From: an uncultured Sediminibacterium sp.
GTDB lineage: Bacteria > Bacteroidota > Bacteroidia > Chitinophagales > Chitinophagaceae
DNA: 15,225 nucleotides
NCBI GenBank assembly: GCA_937907555.1
Contig: CALEST010000205.1
Location: 1-15,225 of the forward strand
Direction of reading: 5' to 3'
Shown: piece by piece, positions 8,003 through 14,584 of the stretch
Layout of the letters: each line of letters opens with the position of its first letter
How positions within the stretch are numbered: the first letter of the stretch is position 1
Notes under the pieces: model-generated
The model's input: only the letters and a program-made list of their open reading frames with translations
Told to the model about the DNA's origin: nothing
Database searches by the model: none
Translations under genes and position numbers: made by a program

Positions 8003-8033
8003 CATAATTATGCCATTCCTTTAAATAAGTCAA
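8003..8033 (-). promoter_or_regulatory. Candidate promoter of groES-groEL
   Basis: On the minus strand TTGACT (8033 down to 8028) is followed, 20 bases after its TTG, by TAATTATG (8010 down to 8003), one mismatch from the Bacteroidota -7 consensus TAnnTTTG. The same bases also read as an E. coli-like TTGACT-N17-TAATTA. Transcription would start near 7996, giving a leader of about 40 bases before groES. Confidence 0.5.
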
Positions 8034-8172
8034 TTTTTCAGTCCGGCTCCCGGATTCTCGTAAATCAAACCACTTGTTGTCAGAAACCGAACTAAATAGA
8101 CTGAATTGGAAGCGCCAATATGCCAAAATTGCACTTTGTTGCTTTTATGCAGGCAGGATAGGCAAAAAACCT

Positions 8173-8180
8173 TAGCTTTG
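8173..8180 (+). promoter_or_regulatory. Candidate -7 element for the nusB-yajC transcript
   Basis: TAGCTTTG is a perfect TAnnTTTG, 24 bases before the nusB ATG, in the gap divergent from groES. I see no TTG at the expected -33 spacing, so it is weakly supported. A 6-bp inverted repeat AGCTTT-N11-AAAGCT (8174-8196) overlaps it. Confidence 0.3.
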
Positions 8181-8204
8181 CAGCGTTTTAAAAGCTCTTA
8201 TTGA

Positions 8205-9125
8205 ATGATCAGTAGAAGAAATATCCGCGTTAAAGTGATGCAATTGCTCTATATGATGGAAGCCGCGGATGCCAATAATTCGTTTAAAAATCCCGTACAG
8301 ACATTAGAAAAACAAATGGACAAAAGCAGGGAGCTTTTTGTTTATCTGGTGTATTTTATTGCAGAAGTTGCCCGATATGCAGAAGTCAGTGCTCAAAAAA
8401 GGGCGTCAAAAAATTTACCCAGCCAGGCTGACTTAAACGTAAATATTAAGATTACGGGGAACGATTATATCTGGAACCTCCTTGAGAACAAGGGTTACCA
8501 GATTTGTTTAGAACAGGATTATCCGGAAAAGATATTGGATAAAACGCTGGTTGCACAGATTTTCCAGCAGCTAACCGCTCATCCTGTTTATGCTACTTAT
8601 ATTGCTGAAGAAAGCAGGGAAAAATCAAAAGAAAGGGAAATTATCAAAATCATATTCAGTGAGTTGATGTTGCCCAATGAATCATTCATATCTCACATAG
8701 AAGAATATTTTAATAACTGGGATGATGATGCAGAAATGATGGAGCAGCTGGTATTGACTTTTATCCAGAAACCCAAATCGATCAAGTTCAATGAAATCAT
8801 GAGCCCTGACAAATGGGAATTTGCAAGAACGCTCCTTAAAACAGCCATTGAGAAAAAAGAATATTGCGCAGAACTTATTAAACCAAAATTAAAAAACTGG
8901 GATGCCGAAAGAATTGCCCAATTAGACATGGTATTGATGCGCATGGGATTATGTGAATTATTGTATTTTGAAACCATCCCTACTAAAGTAACCATCAACG
9001 AATATATTGACCTGGCTAAGGAATACAGCACACCTCAAAGTGGTCAATTTGTGAACGGTATTCTGGATAATATTCACAAAGAATTAGTAGCCGCTGGTAA
9101 AATCCAGAAAATTAGTTTCAAGTAA
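8205..9125 (+). CDS. nusB: Transcription antitermination protein NusB (long Bacteroidota form)
   Basis: NusB binds the boxA RNA with NusE/S10 and promotes antitermination of rRNA transcription. The protein is 306 residues, more than twice the E. coli length (139) but normal for Bacteroidota. The family N-terminus SRRNIRVKVMQLLYMMEA is followed by an inserted helical region of about 150 residues. The NusB fold then resumes, ending in the C-terminal signature WDAERIAQLDMVLMRMGLCELLYFETIPTKVTINEYIDLAKEYSTPQSGQFVNGILDNI (about 234-292), where INEYIDLAK and FVNGILD are hallmarks. It is followed 36 bases later by yajC and then coaE on the same strand, an order I associate with Bacteroidota genomes. 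Confidence 0.95.
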   Translation: MISRRNIRVKVMQLLYMMEAADANNSFKNPVQTLEKQMDKSRELFVYLVYFIAEVARYAEVSAQKRASKNLPSQADLNVNIKITGNDYIWNLLENKGYQICLEQDYPEKILDKTLVAQIFQQLTAHPVYATYIAEESREKSKEREIIKIIFSELMLPNESFISHIEEYFNNWDDDAEMMEQLVLTFIQKPKSIKFNEIMSPDKWEFARTLLKTAIEKKEYCAELIKPKLKNWDAERIAQLDMVLMRMGLCELLYFETIPTKVTINEYIDLAKEYSTPQSGQFVNGILDNIHKELVAAGKIQKISFK

Positions 9126-9161
9126 TTCCTTTTATTTGCAAATCATTTAAACAGATATTTT

Positions 9162-9500
9162 ATGTTATTAAACGCGTTAACCCTTTTAGCAGCCGACCCA
9201 AAGCAGGGTGGTACAGTGCAATTGATTATGATGGGTGCCATCATTCTTGTTTTCTGGTTGTTTATGATTAGACCACAGGCTAAAAAAGCAAAAGAGCAAA
9301 AGAAATTTATTGATAATCTTCAAAAGGGTGATAAAATTGTAACCATCGCTGGAATTCACGGAGTGGTTAACAAAATTAACGAAGACGGTACATTGCAATT
9401 AGAAGTTACCCCAGGAAGCTATCTTAAAATAGAAAAATCTGCCTTGAGCATGGAGTGGACTGCTGCTATTAACAAAGCAACTACAGAAGATAAAAAATAA
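9162..9500 (+). CDS. yajC: Preprotein translocase subunit YajC
   Basis: Small inner-membrane protein of the SecDF-YajC subcomplex that associates with SecYEG. The 112-residue product has a short N-terminal periplasmic segment, one membrane helix (about 21-40, VQLIMMGAIILVFWLFMIRP) ending at the family-typical RPQAKKAKEQKKF basic stretch. A small cytoplasmic beta domain follows, with LQKGDKIVTIAGIHGVVNKINEDGTLQLEV (GD-V-T-GG/HG-V pattern). It lies 36 bases after nusB, probably on the same transcript, and a hairpin follows its stop codon. Its functional partner SecD is encoded at the left edge of the window but on the other strand and about 8 kb away. Confidence 0.96.
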   Translation: MLLNALTLLAADPKQGGTVQLIMMGAIILVFWLFMIRPQAKKAKEQKKFIDNLQKGDKIVTIAGIHGVVNKINEDGTLQLEVTPGSYLKIEKSALSMEWTAAINKATTEDKK

Positions 9501-9543
9501 TAATACTTTATTAGGAGAAACCTTACGGTTAAACCTTAATTTT

Positions 9544-9574
9544 AGTCCTGCAACAACATTGCAGGACTTTTTTT
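9544..9574 (+). terminator. Intrinsic terminator-like hairpin between yajC and coaE
   Basis: AGTCCTGCA (9544-9552) pairs perfectly with TGCAGGACT (9560-9568) around a 7-base loop, followed by a run of seven T residues (9568-9574). The run ends exactly at the coaE ATG (9575). By sequence it is a strong terminator for nusB-yajC; its position makes partial readthrough or a regulatory role for coaE possible. Confidence 0.85.
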
Positions 9575-10153
9575 ATGCTCAGTATTGGATTAACAGGTGG
9601 AATTGGAAGTGGAAAATCGGTAGTAGCGAAAATCTTTGCCGGCCTTGGTGTACCCGTATTGGATGCAGATGCTTTGGCAAAAAGAATTATGTCTGAAGAC
9701 CCTGGGGTAAAATCCAGCATCATACAATCTTTCGGTAAAGATGCATATCAGAATAATCTATTGAACAGGTCTTTTATTGCAGACATCGTTTTTAAAGATC
9801 CCTTTCAGTTACAGGTATTAAATTCAATCGTACATCCTGCAACCATTGCTGCTGGTATTGAATGGGCAAAAAAACAGCATGCTCCCTATATCATTAAAGA
9901 AGCTGCCTTGTTTTTTGAATCGGGTTCGGCAGAAGGAATGGATAAAATTATTGGTGTTTATGCGCCGGATGCTATCCGAATTCAGCGAGTTATGCATAGA
10001 GACAAAATTACCAGAGAGGAAGTGCTGAACAGAATGAATCATCAAATTAGTCAGTCGGTCAAGATGAAATTGTGCGACTATGTAATCATGAATGATGAAC
10101 AAGATCTTTTAATTCCTCAAGTACTAAAAATACACGAAGAACTTTCACTTTAA
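9575..10153 (+). CDS. coaE: Dephospho-CoA kinase
   Basis: Last step of coenzyme A synthesis: ATP-dependent phosphorylation of the 3'-hydroxyl of dephospho-CoA, in the cytoplasm. The 192-residue length is typical. The P-loop GGIGSGKS is at residues 8-15, followed by the family motif VLDADALAKRIM (about 29-40), a CoA-domain segment with IVHPATIAAGIEW and the EAALFFESG motif. A LID-like HRDKITREEVLNRMNHQIS (about 147-165) and the terminal CDYVIMND complete it. The start must be at or very near 9575 because the P-loop begins at residue 8. That places the ATG directly after the T-tract of a terminator-like hairpin with no room for a Shine-Dalgarno site, so its expression is unusual. The stop is 2 bases from the stop of the convergent methyltransferase gene. 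Confidence 0.97.
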   Translation: MLSIGLTGGIGSGKSVVAKIFAGLGVPVLDADALAKRIMSEDPGVKSSIIQSFGKDAYQNNLLNRSFIADIVFKDPFQLQVLNSIVHPATIAAGIEWAKKQHAPYIIKEAALFFESGSAEGMDKIIGVYAPDAIRIQRVMHRDKITREEVLNRMNHQISQSVKMKLCDYVIMNDEQDLLIPQVLKIHEELSL

Positions 10154-10155
10154 TA

Positions 10156-11112
10156 TTATTTATCCTTCTCAATCAAGTAACACCAACGCTTCAGCTTTCC
10201 TTCAAAATCGAATGGGGTAGTGGCTTTGGTGATATCTTTAATGAAAGGGGAATGAATGGATGCCCGATCTAATTGAAACCTTACAAAATTGGTACTGAAA
10301 TACAACTGCCCACCGGGAGACAAAGCCAACAATACGTCGTTGATTAATTCAGCATGGTCTCTTTGAATATCCAGAATATCTTTCATCCGCTTACTGTTGC
10401 TGAAAGTAGGAGGATCCATAATTACCATATCAAAACTATTGGGCTTCAATGTCTTTAAGTATTGCTTTACATCGGCATGTATAAAAGAATAAGCTCCCTT
10501 TTTCTTAAATAGGTTTATGCTCATATTGTCTTCGGCCCAGGACAAATAGGTTTTGGAAAGGTCCACAGAAGTAACGCTGGCAGCTCCGCCGGCAGCGGCA
10601 TACACCGAAAATGATCCGGTGTAACAAAACAGGTTCAGTACGCGTTTGTCTTTGCAACTGTTTCTTACCATTTTACGGGTAATACGATGATCCAGGAAAA
10701 GTCCGGTATCTAAGTAATCTTTTAGGTTTACCAGAAACTTCAATCCATCTTCCAATACTGTATGGTATTCTTTTTCTTCATTAATTTTTTCGTACTGCTC
10801 TTCTTTATGACTCATCCTTTTCCGAAGTTTAAAATGCATACGCTCTTCGGGAATACCAATTACAGTAGAAATCATTTGTCTGCATTCCAGCATCCAGGCT
10901 TCATGCTCCTCGTCCTCCATTCCATGTCTTCTTAAGTATTCAGCTATATATAGCTGATCCTCGTACAATTCAATGCTGAAGGGGAATTCAGGCAGGTCAT
11001 GATCGTATACCCGGTAGCAGGAAACCTGCTGCCTTCTAGCCAGCTTGCTTTTGTGTTTAAAAACCTTGGTAAGCCTGTTTACAAACATCTCGGCTTTAAT
11101 CGGATCCATCAT
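10156..11112 (-). CDS. RlmK-like 23S rRNA methyltransferase (class I, SAM-dependent)
   Basis: Resembles the C-terminal RlmK half of E. coli RlmKL, which makes m7G2069 in 23S rRNA; here it stands alone without the THUMP/RlmL half. From the ATG at 11112 the product is 318 residues. An N-terminal RNA-binding-type region (about 1-115, with CYRVYDHDLPEFPFSIELY) precedes KDYLDTGLFLDHR (131-143), the SAM-binding motif VLNLFCYTGSFSVYAAAGG (158-176), acidic Asp184 in VDLSKTYL, and the catalytic DPPTFSNSKRM (233-243). DIQRDHAELI follows as in RlmK. An open frame extends upstream to 11265, but it would overlap the divergent carboxypeptidase-like gene and its extra residues do not look like the family, so I chose 11112 (11109 is equally possible). 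The exact target base is inferred from homology. Confidence 0.87.
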   Translation of the reverse strand: MMDPIKAEMFVNRLTKVFKHKSKLARRQQVSCYRVYDHDLPEFPFSIELYEDQLYIAEYLRRHGMEDEEHEAWMLECRQMISTVIGIPEERMHFKLRKRMSHKEEQYEKINEEKEYHTVLEDGLKFLVNLKDYLDTGLFLDHRITRKMVRNSCKDKRVLNLFCYTGSFSVYAAAGGAASVTSVDLSKTYLSWAEDNMSINLFKKKGAYSFIHADVKQYLKTLKPNSFDMVIMDPPTFSNSKRMKDILDIQRDHAELINDVLLALSPGGQLYFSTNFVRFQLDRASIHSPFIKDITKATTPFDFEGKLKRWCYLIEKDK

Positions 11113-11205
11113 ACCTGAAATTGAATCACGAAGGTACAAGCCATTCATACATAAAATGACAAGAAAAAGGTGAATTCCACTATATTTAGTAACTAAAGAT
11201 TGCAC

Positions 11206-12780
11206 ATGAAAAAACTCTTTTGGATTGTCAGTTGCCTTTGTATTTACGGTAAGGCAAATGCTCAAAAATATCCAACACTAACCGAACAAAACAATCGTTT
11301 GACCCAACTTGCAAAATCACATCCACAATGGGTAAACTTACAATCACTTGCCAAAACAGCAGGTGGTAAAGATATCTGGCTAATGACCCTGGGGTCTGGT
11401 AAAACAGAAACTAAGCCGGCAATTGCCGTTGTGGGTGGGGTAGAAGGCAACCATCTTATTGGAACTGAACTAGTGATTCAATTTGCAGAAAAAATGCTGA
11501 AACAAATTAACAAAGACAGTATTCAGCAACTGCTATCCACACATACCTATTATCTGTTTCCCAATATGAGTCCAGATGCAATGTCTGCTTATCATGATAA
11601 AGTAGTTGTTGAAAAACTAGGAAACAGCAGCCAGACAGACGATGATAGAGATGGCCGATTGAACGAAGACGGATTTGAAGATTTAGATGGAAATGGAAAA
11701 ATCACTCAAATAAGAGTAGAAAGCCCTGTGGGAATATATAAAGTTCATCCGGATGATCCACGGGTATTAATTAAAGCAGATTTATCGAAAGGTGAAAAAG
11801 GAAAATACCTACTTTTTTCGGAAGGCATTGATAACGATAAGGATGGCTCTCTAAATGAAGATGGAAACGGGGGGATACATTTTAATAAAAACCTTACCTA
11901 TAAGCATAAGACTTTCGCCCCTGGCGCCGGTGAGTTTCCAGCCAGTGAAATTGAAACCAGAGCAATTTTAGATTTCCTTTATGACGCATTTAATGTGCAC
12001 ACAGTGGTAAGCTTTAGTAGTTTAAATAATTTAAGTTACAACGAGGATAAAACAACCACTGTTGTTAGTGATCTTTACAATAAAATCACGGGAACCAAGG
12101 ACGCTCCTAAAACAAATGCAGAAGGAGGCGATTTTTTAAGTTGGGCTTACCAGCATTACGGCAGATATAGTTTTAGCACTCCCGGATGGTGGACACCTAA
12201 AGCAAAACCAGATACATCTAAAAAGGAAAAAGCACTGAGCGTTGAAGATCCAACAGCCAATTACTTAAGATGGAGTGCCCAACAAGGTCTCTCTCATTTT
12301 AATGAGTGGAAAAAGATTGCGCATCCGGATTATCCGGAGCAATTGGTAGAAGTAGGTGGCATTGATCCATTTGTAATGATTAACCCTCCTTATCAATTAG
12401 TAGAAAGCATTGCACAAAAGCACACAGATTTCCTAATTAAAATGGCACAACTCAGGGCACAGGTTAATATTCAAAAACTAAGTGCTGAAAAGCTGGGCAA
12501 TGGATTAACTAAAATTTCCATTGAAGTAATTAATAATGGACTCTTACCTACGCATAGTAAATTTTCAGATAGAAATTATTTTGTAAAAAGACTGAAAGTT
12601 GCCATTCAATTAAACGATAAGCAACAGTTAATTGGAGGTAAAAAATTAGAATTAATCAACAACATGGATCCTAATACAATGCAGCAATTTAGCTGGATTG
12701 TGAAAGGTAGCGGAGACATTTCAGTAGAAGCCGGGGCTCCGTCAATTGGTGTTGCTAAAAAAACAATCTCTCTACAATAA
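11206..12780 (+). CDS. Secreted M14-family carboxypeptidase-like protein, predicted catalytically inactive
   Basis: Paralogue of the next gene with the M14 zinc-carboxypeptidase fold but a degenerate active site. A signal peptide (residues 1-19, ending ANA) predicts export to the periplasm or outside. The HxxE zinc motif reads Glu80-Gly-Asn-His83, the NPDGR segment reads SPDAM (122-126), and the NR substrate-binding pair reads Asn227-Lys228. The third zinc His is Ser271 and the catalytic Glu position falls in STPGWWTP (324-331). Two acidic DxDxDG-like loops (about 146-167 and 209-220) resemble calcium-binding loops and are kept. A C-terminal beta domain (about 420-524) follows. The mature length of about 505 residues shows no truncation or frameshift. 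The ATG at 11206 is chosen over an in-frame TTG at 11200. It is 10 bases upstream of the intact paralogue, so translation is probably coupled. Confidence 0.85.
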   Translation: MKKLFWIVSCLCIYGKANAQKYPTLTEQNNRLTQLAKSHPQWVNLQSLAKTAGGKDIWLMTLGSGKTETKPAIAVVGGVEGNHLIGTELVIQFAEKMLKQINKDSIQQLLSTHTYYLFPNMSPDAMSAYHDKVVVEKLGNSSQTDDDRDGRLNEDGFEDLDGNGKITQIRVESPVGIYKVHPDDPRVLIKADLSKGEKGKYLLFSEGIDNDKDGSLNEDGNGGIHFNKNLTYKHKTFAPGAGEFPASEIETRAILDFLYDAFNVHTVVSFSSLNNLSYNEDKTTTVVSDLYNKITGTKDAPKTNAEGGDFLSWAYQHYGRYSFSTPGWWTPKAKPDTSKKEKALSVEDPTANYLRWSAQQGLSHFNEWKKIAHPDYPEQLVEVGGIDPFVMINPPYQLVESIAQKHTDFLIKMAQLRAQVNIQKLSAEKLGNGLTKISIEVINNGLLPTHSKFSDRNYFVKRLKVAIQLNDKQQLIGGKKLELINNMDPNTMQQFSWIVKGSGDISVEAGAPSIGVAKKTISLQ

Positions 12781-12790
12781 AACAACTCCA

Positions 12791-14524
12791 ATGAAAAAAA
12801 TACTATTATATACAATTCCTTTTTTACTATGTGCAACAGTGAATGCACAAGATCCCAATCAGGTTTTTAAGGCTGCAGGTACGCCTGTGAATCCAAAAGT
12901 TCAGGCAACCTGGAACCGCTATTATGATCATGCCGGTATTACTGCATTGTGCAAAAAAATAGCCGCTGCTTATCCCGATCTGGTAAAATTAACCAGTCTC
13001 GGAAAATCATATGCGGGACGAGACTTATGGTGTTTAACCATAACAGATTTTAAAAAGGGAAATGAGTTAAATAAGCCGGGCATGTATATTGACGGAAATA
13101 TTCACTCAAATGAAATACAAGGAGCAGAATTTGCTTTGTATACAGCCTGGTATTTATCGGAAAGTTTTGCAGATACCAAATTCATTCAGGAATTACTTGC
13201 AGATAAAGTGTTTTATATAGTCCCCAGTATAAACCCGGATGGAAGAGATAGTTATATGCATCAACCCAATACATCCAGTTCACCAAGATCCGGGGTTAAA
13301 CCAGTGGACAATGATGGAGATGGATTGGTAAATGAAGACTGGTATGACGATTTAGATGGAGATGGGCATATTACCATGATGCGTAGAAAATCTATTCATG
13401 GCAGATATAAAATAGATCCCAAAGATCCCAGAAATATGCTACTTGCCGGAGCAGATGAACAGGGAGATTATGAATTACTTGGCATGGAGGGAATTGACAA
13501 TGATGGAGATGGCAGAGTAAATGAAGATGGATACGCTTTTGAATACGATCCCAATAGAGACTGGGGTTGGGGATGGCAACCTAATTATATTCAAAACGGC
13601 GCATACAAATATCCTTTCTCAATACCGGAGAACAGAGCCATTATGGAATTTGTAATGAAGCATCCTAATATTGCTGCTGCACAATCCTATCATAATGCCG
13701 GTGGAATGATTCTGAGAGGGCCGGGAGCTTCTGCTGATATTAGCACTTATAATTCGCAGGATGTTGCTATTTATGATGCAATCGCCAAAAAAGGGGAAGA
13801 ATTAATGCCGGGATATAAATACCTGGTGGTTTATAAAGATTTGTATTCTGCCTATGGGGGAGAACTAGACTGGTTCTATGCCGGCAGAGGGATTTACACC
13901 TATTCCAATGAATTATGGACTCCATATTTAATGTTTATGAAAGAGAGTACCAGAAGTCCGTTTGATAATAGCTCTTATAATTTTGACAGGTATTTATTGT
14001 TTAAAGATGGCTTTGTAGATTGGAAAGAATACGACCATCCCCAATATGGCAAAGTAGAAATAGGCGGATTTAAAAAGAATTTTGGAAGAGCGCATCCAGG
14101 ATTTTTACTGGAAAGCGATGCACATAGAAATATGGCATTCACTATTTACCATAGTTATCATACACCTAAATTATCTGTTGCAGATATAAAAGAAAAAGAT
14201 TTAGGTAATGGTTTGATAGAAGTTACAGCAACCATATCGAATGAAAGACTCATGCCAACGCATAGCAGTCAGGATATCAAAAATAAAATTGAAAGACCTG
14301 ATTACATTAGTATCAATACCAATGCAAAAGTATTGGCAGGTATGGTTATGAATGATGCTGATTTAAATATTTCTACGATTCAAAAAATGAATCCTTCTAC
14401 CATAGAAGTTGAGAATATTCCGGGTTTAGGAACCGTAAAAGTTAAATGGATATTGGAAGGGAAAGGGAATTACACTATTTCAGTAGATAGCAAAAAAGGG
14501 GGAATAGCAAGCAGAACGAAATAG
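12791..14524 (+). CDS. Secreted M14-family zinc carboxypeptidase with acidic calcium-type loops
   Basis: Metallopeptidase expected to release C-terminal residues from peptides outside the cytoplasm; substrate unknown. From the ATG at 12791 the product is 577 residues with a signal peptide (1-19, ending VNA). An upstream in-frame ATG at 12746 lies inside the previous gene and would spoil the signal peptide. All M14 active-site elements are present: zinc ligands His105 and Glu108 (HSNE) and His301 (SYHN), the NPDGR segment (148-152) and the Asn255-Arg256 pair. Catalytic Glu374 is in GGELDWFYAGRGIYTYSNEL, which aligns without gaps to the carboxypeptidase A GGSIDWAY...FEL segment. Two acidic loops (about 173-194 and 236-247; DNDGDG twice) look like calcium sites. 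A C-terminal beta domain (about 465-577) resembles that of the paralogue. No type IX sorting domain was recognised. Confidence 0.9.
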   Translation: MKKILLYTIPFLLCATVNAQDPNQVFKAAGTPVNPKVQATWNRYYDHAGITALCKKIAAAYPDLVKLTSLGKSYAGRDLWCLTITDFKKGNELNKPGMYIDGNIHSNEIQGAEFALYTAWYLSESFADTKFIQELLADKVFYIVPSINPDGRDSYMHQPNTSSSPRSGVKPVDNDGDGLVNEDWYDDLDGDGHITMMRRKSIHGRYKIDPKDPRNMLLAGADEQGDYELLGMEGIDNDGDGRVNEDGYAFEYDPNRDWGWGWQPNYIQNGAYKYPFSIPENRAIMEFVMKHPNIAAAQSYHNAGGMILRGPGASADISTYNSQDVAIYDAIAKKGEELMPGYKYLVVYKDLYSAYGGELDWFYAGRGIYTYSNELWTPYLMFMKESTRSPFDNSSYNFDRYLLFKDGFVDWKEYDHPQYGKVEIGGFKKNFGRAHPGFLLESDAHRNMAFTIYHSYHTPKLSVADIKEKDLGNGLIEVTATISNERLMPTHSSQDIKNKIERPDYISINTNAKVLAGMVMNDADLNISTIQKMNPSTIEVENIPGLGTVKVKWILEGKGNYTISVDSKKGGIASRTK

Positions 14525-14543
14525 ATGGTTCATTAATAATGAG

Positions 14544-14571
14544 AAAAGGCTGGTAAATTACCAGCCTTTTT
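14544..14571. terminator. Bidirectional intrinsic terminator after the M14 pair
   Basis: AAAAGGCTGGT (14544-14554) pairs with ACCAGCCTTTT (14560-14570) around a 5-base loop, followed by a T. With A residues on one side and T residues on the other it can act on both strands. It lies 19 bases past the carboxypeptidase stop and 14 bases past the aminotransferase stop on the opposite strand. Confidence 0.88.
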
Positions 14572-14584
14572 ATTAAACAATATC

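Noticed and set aside
8042..8054. TCCGG-CTC-CCGGA dyad as a terminator or operator
   Set aside because: The arms are only 5 bp with a 3-base loop and no T-tract, and there is no second copy; noted only in passing under the groES leader.
7908..8126. Open frame of 72 codons on the minus strand in the groES-nusB gap
   Set aside because: It overlaps the groES start in another frame, has no family resemblance, and covers the likely groES promoter and leader.
11113..11265. N-terminal extension of the RlmK-like methyltransferase frame
   Set aside because: It would overlap the divergent carboxypeptidase-like gene by about 60 bases and the added residues do not match the family; an ATG at 11112 gives a normal N-terminus.
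12746..12790. Earlier in-frame ATG for the second carboxypeptidase
   Set aside because: It lies within the end of the preceding gene and would place 15 polar residues before an otherwise standard signal peptide starting at 12791.
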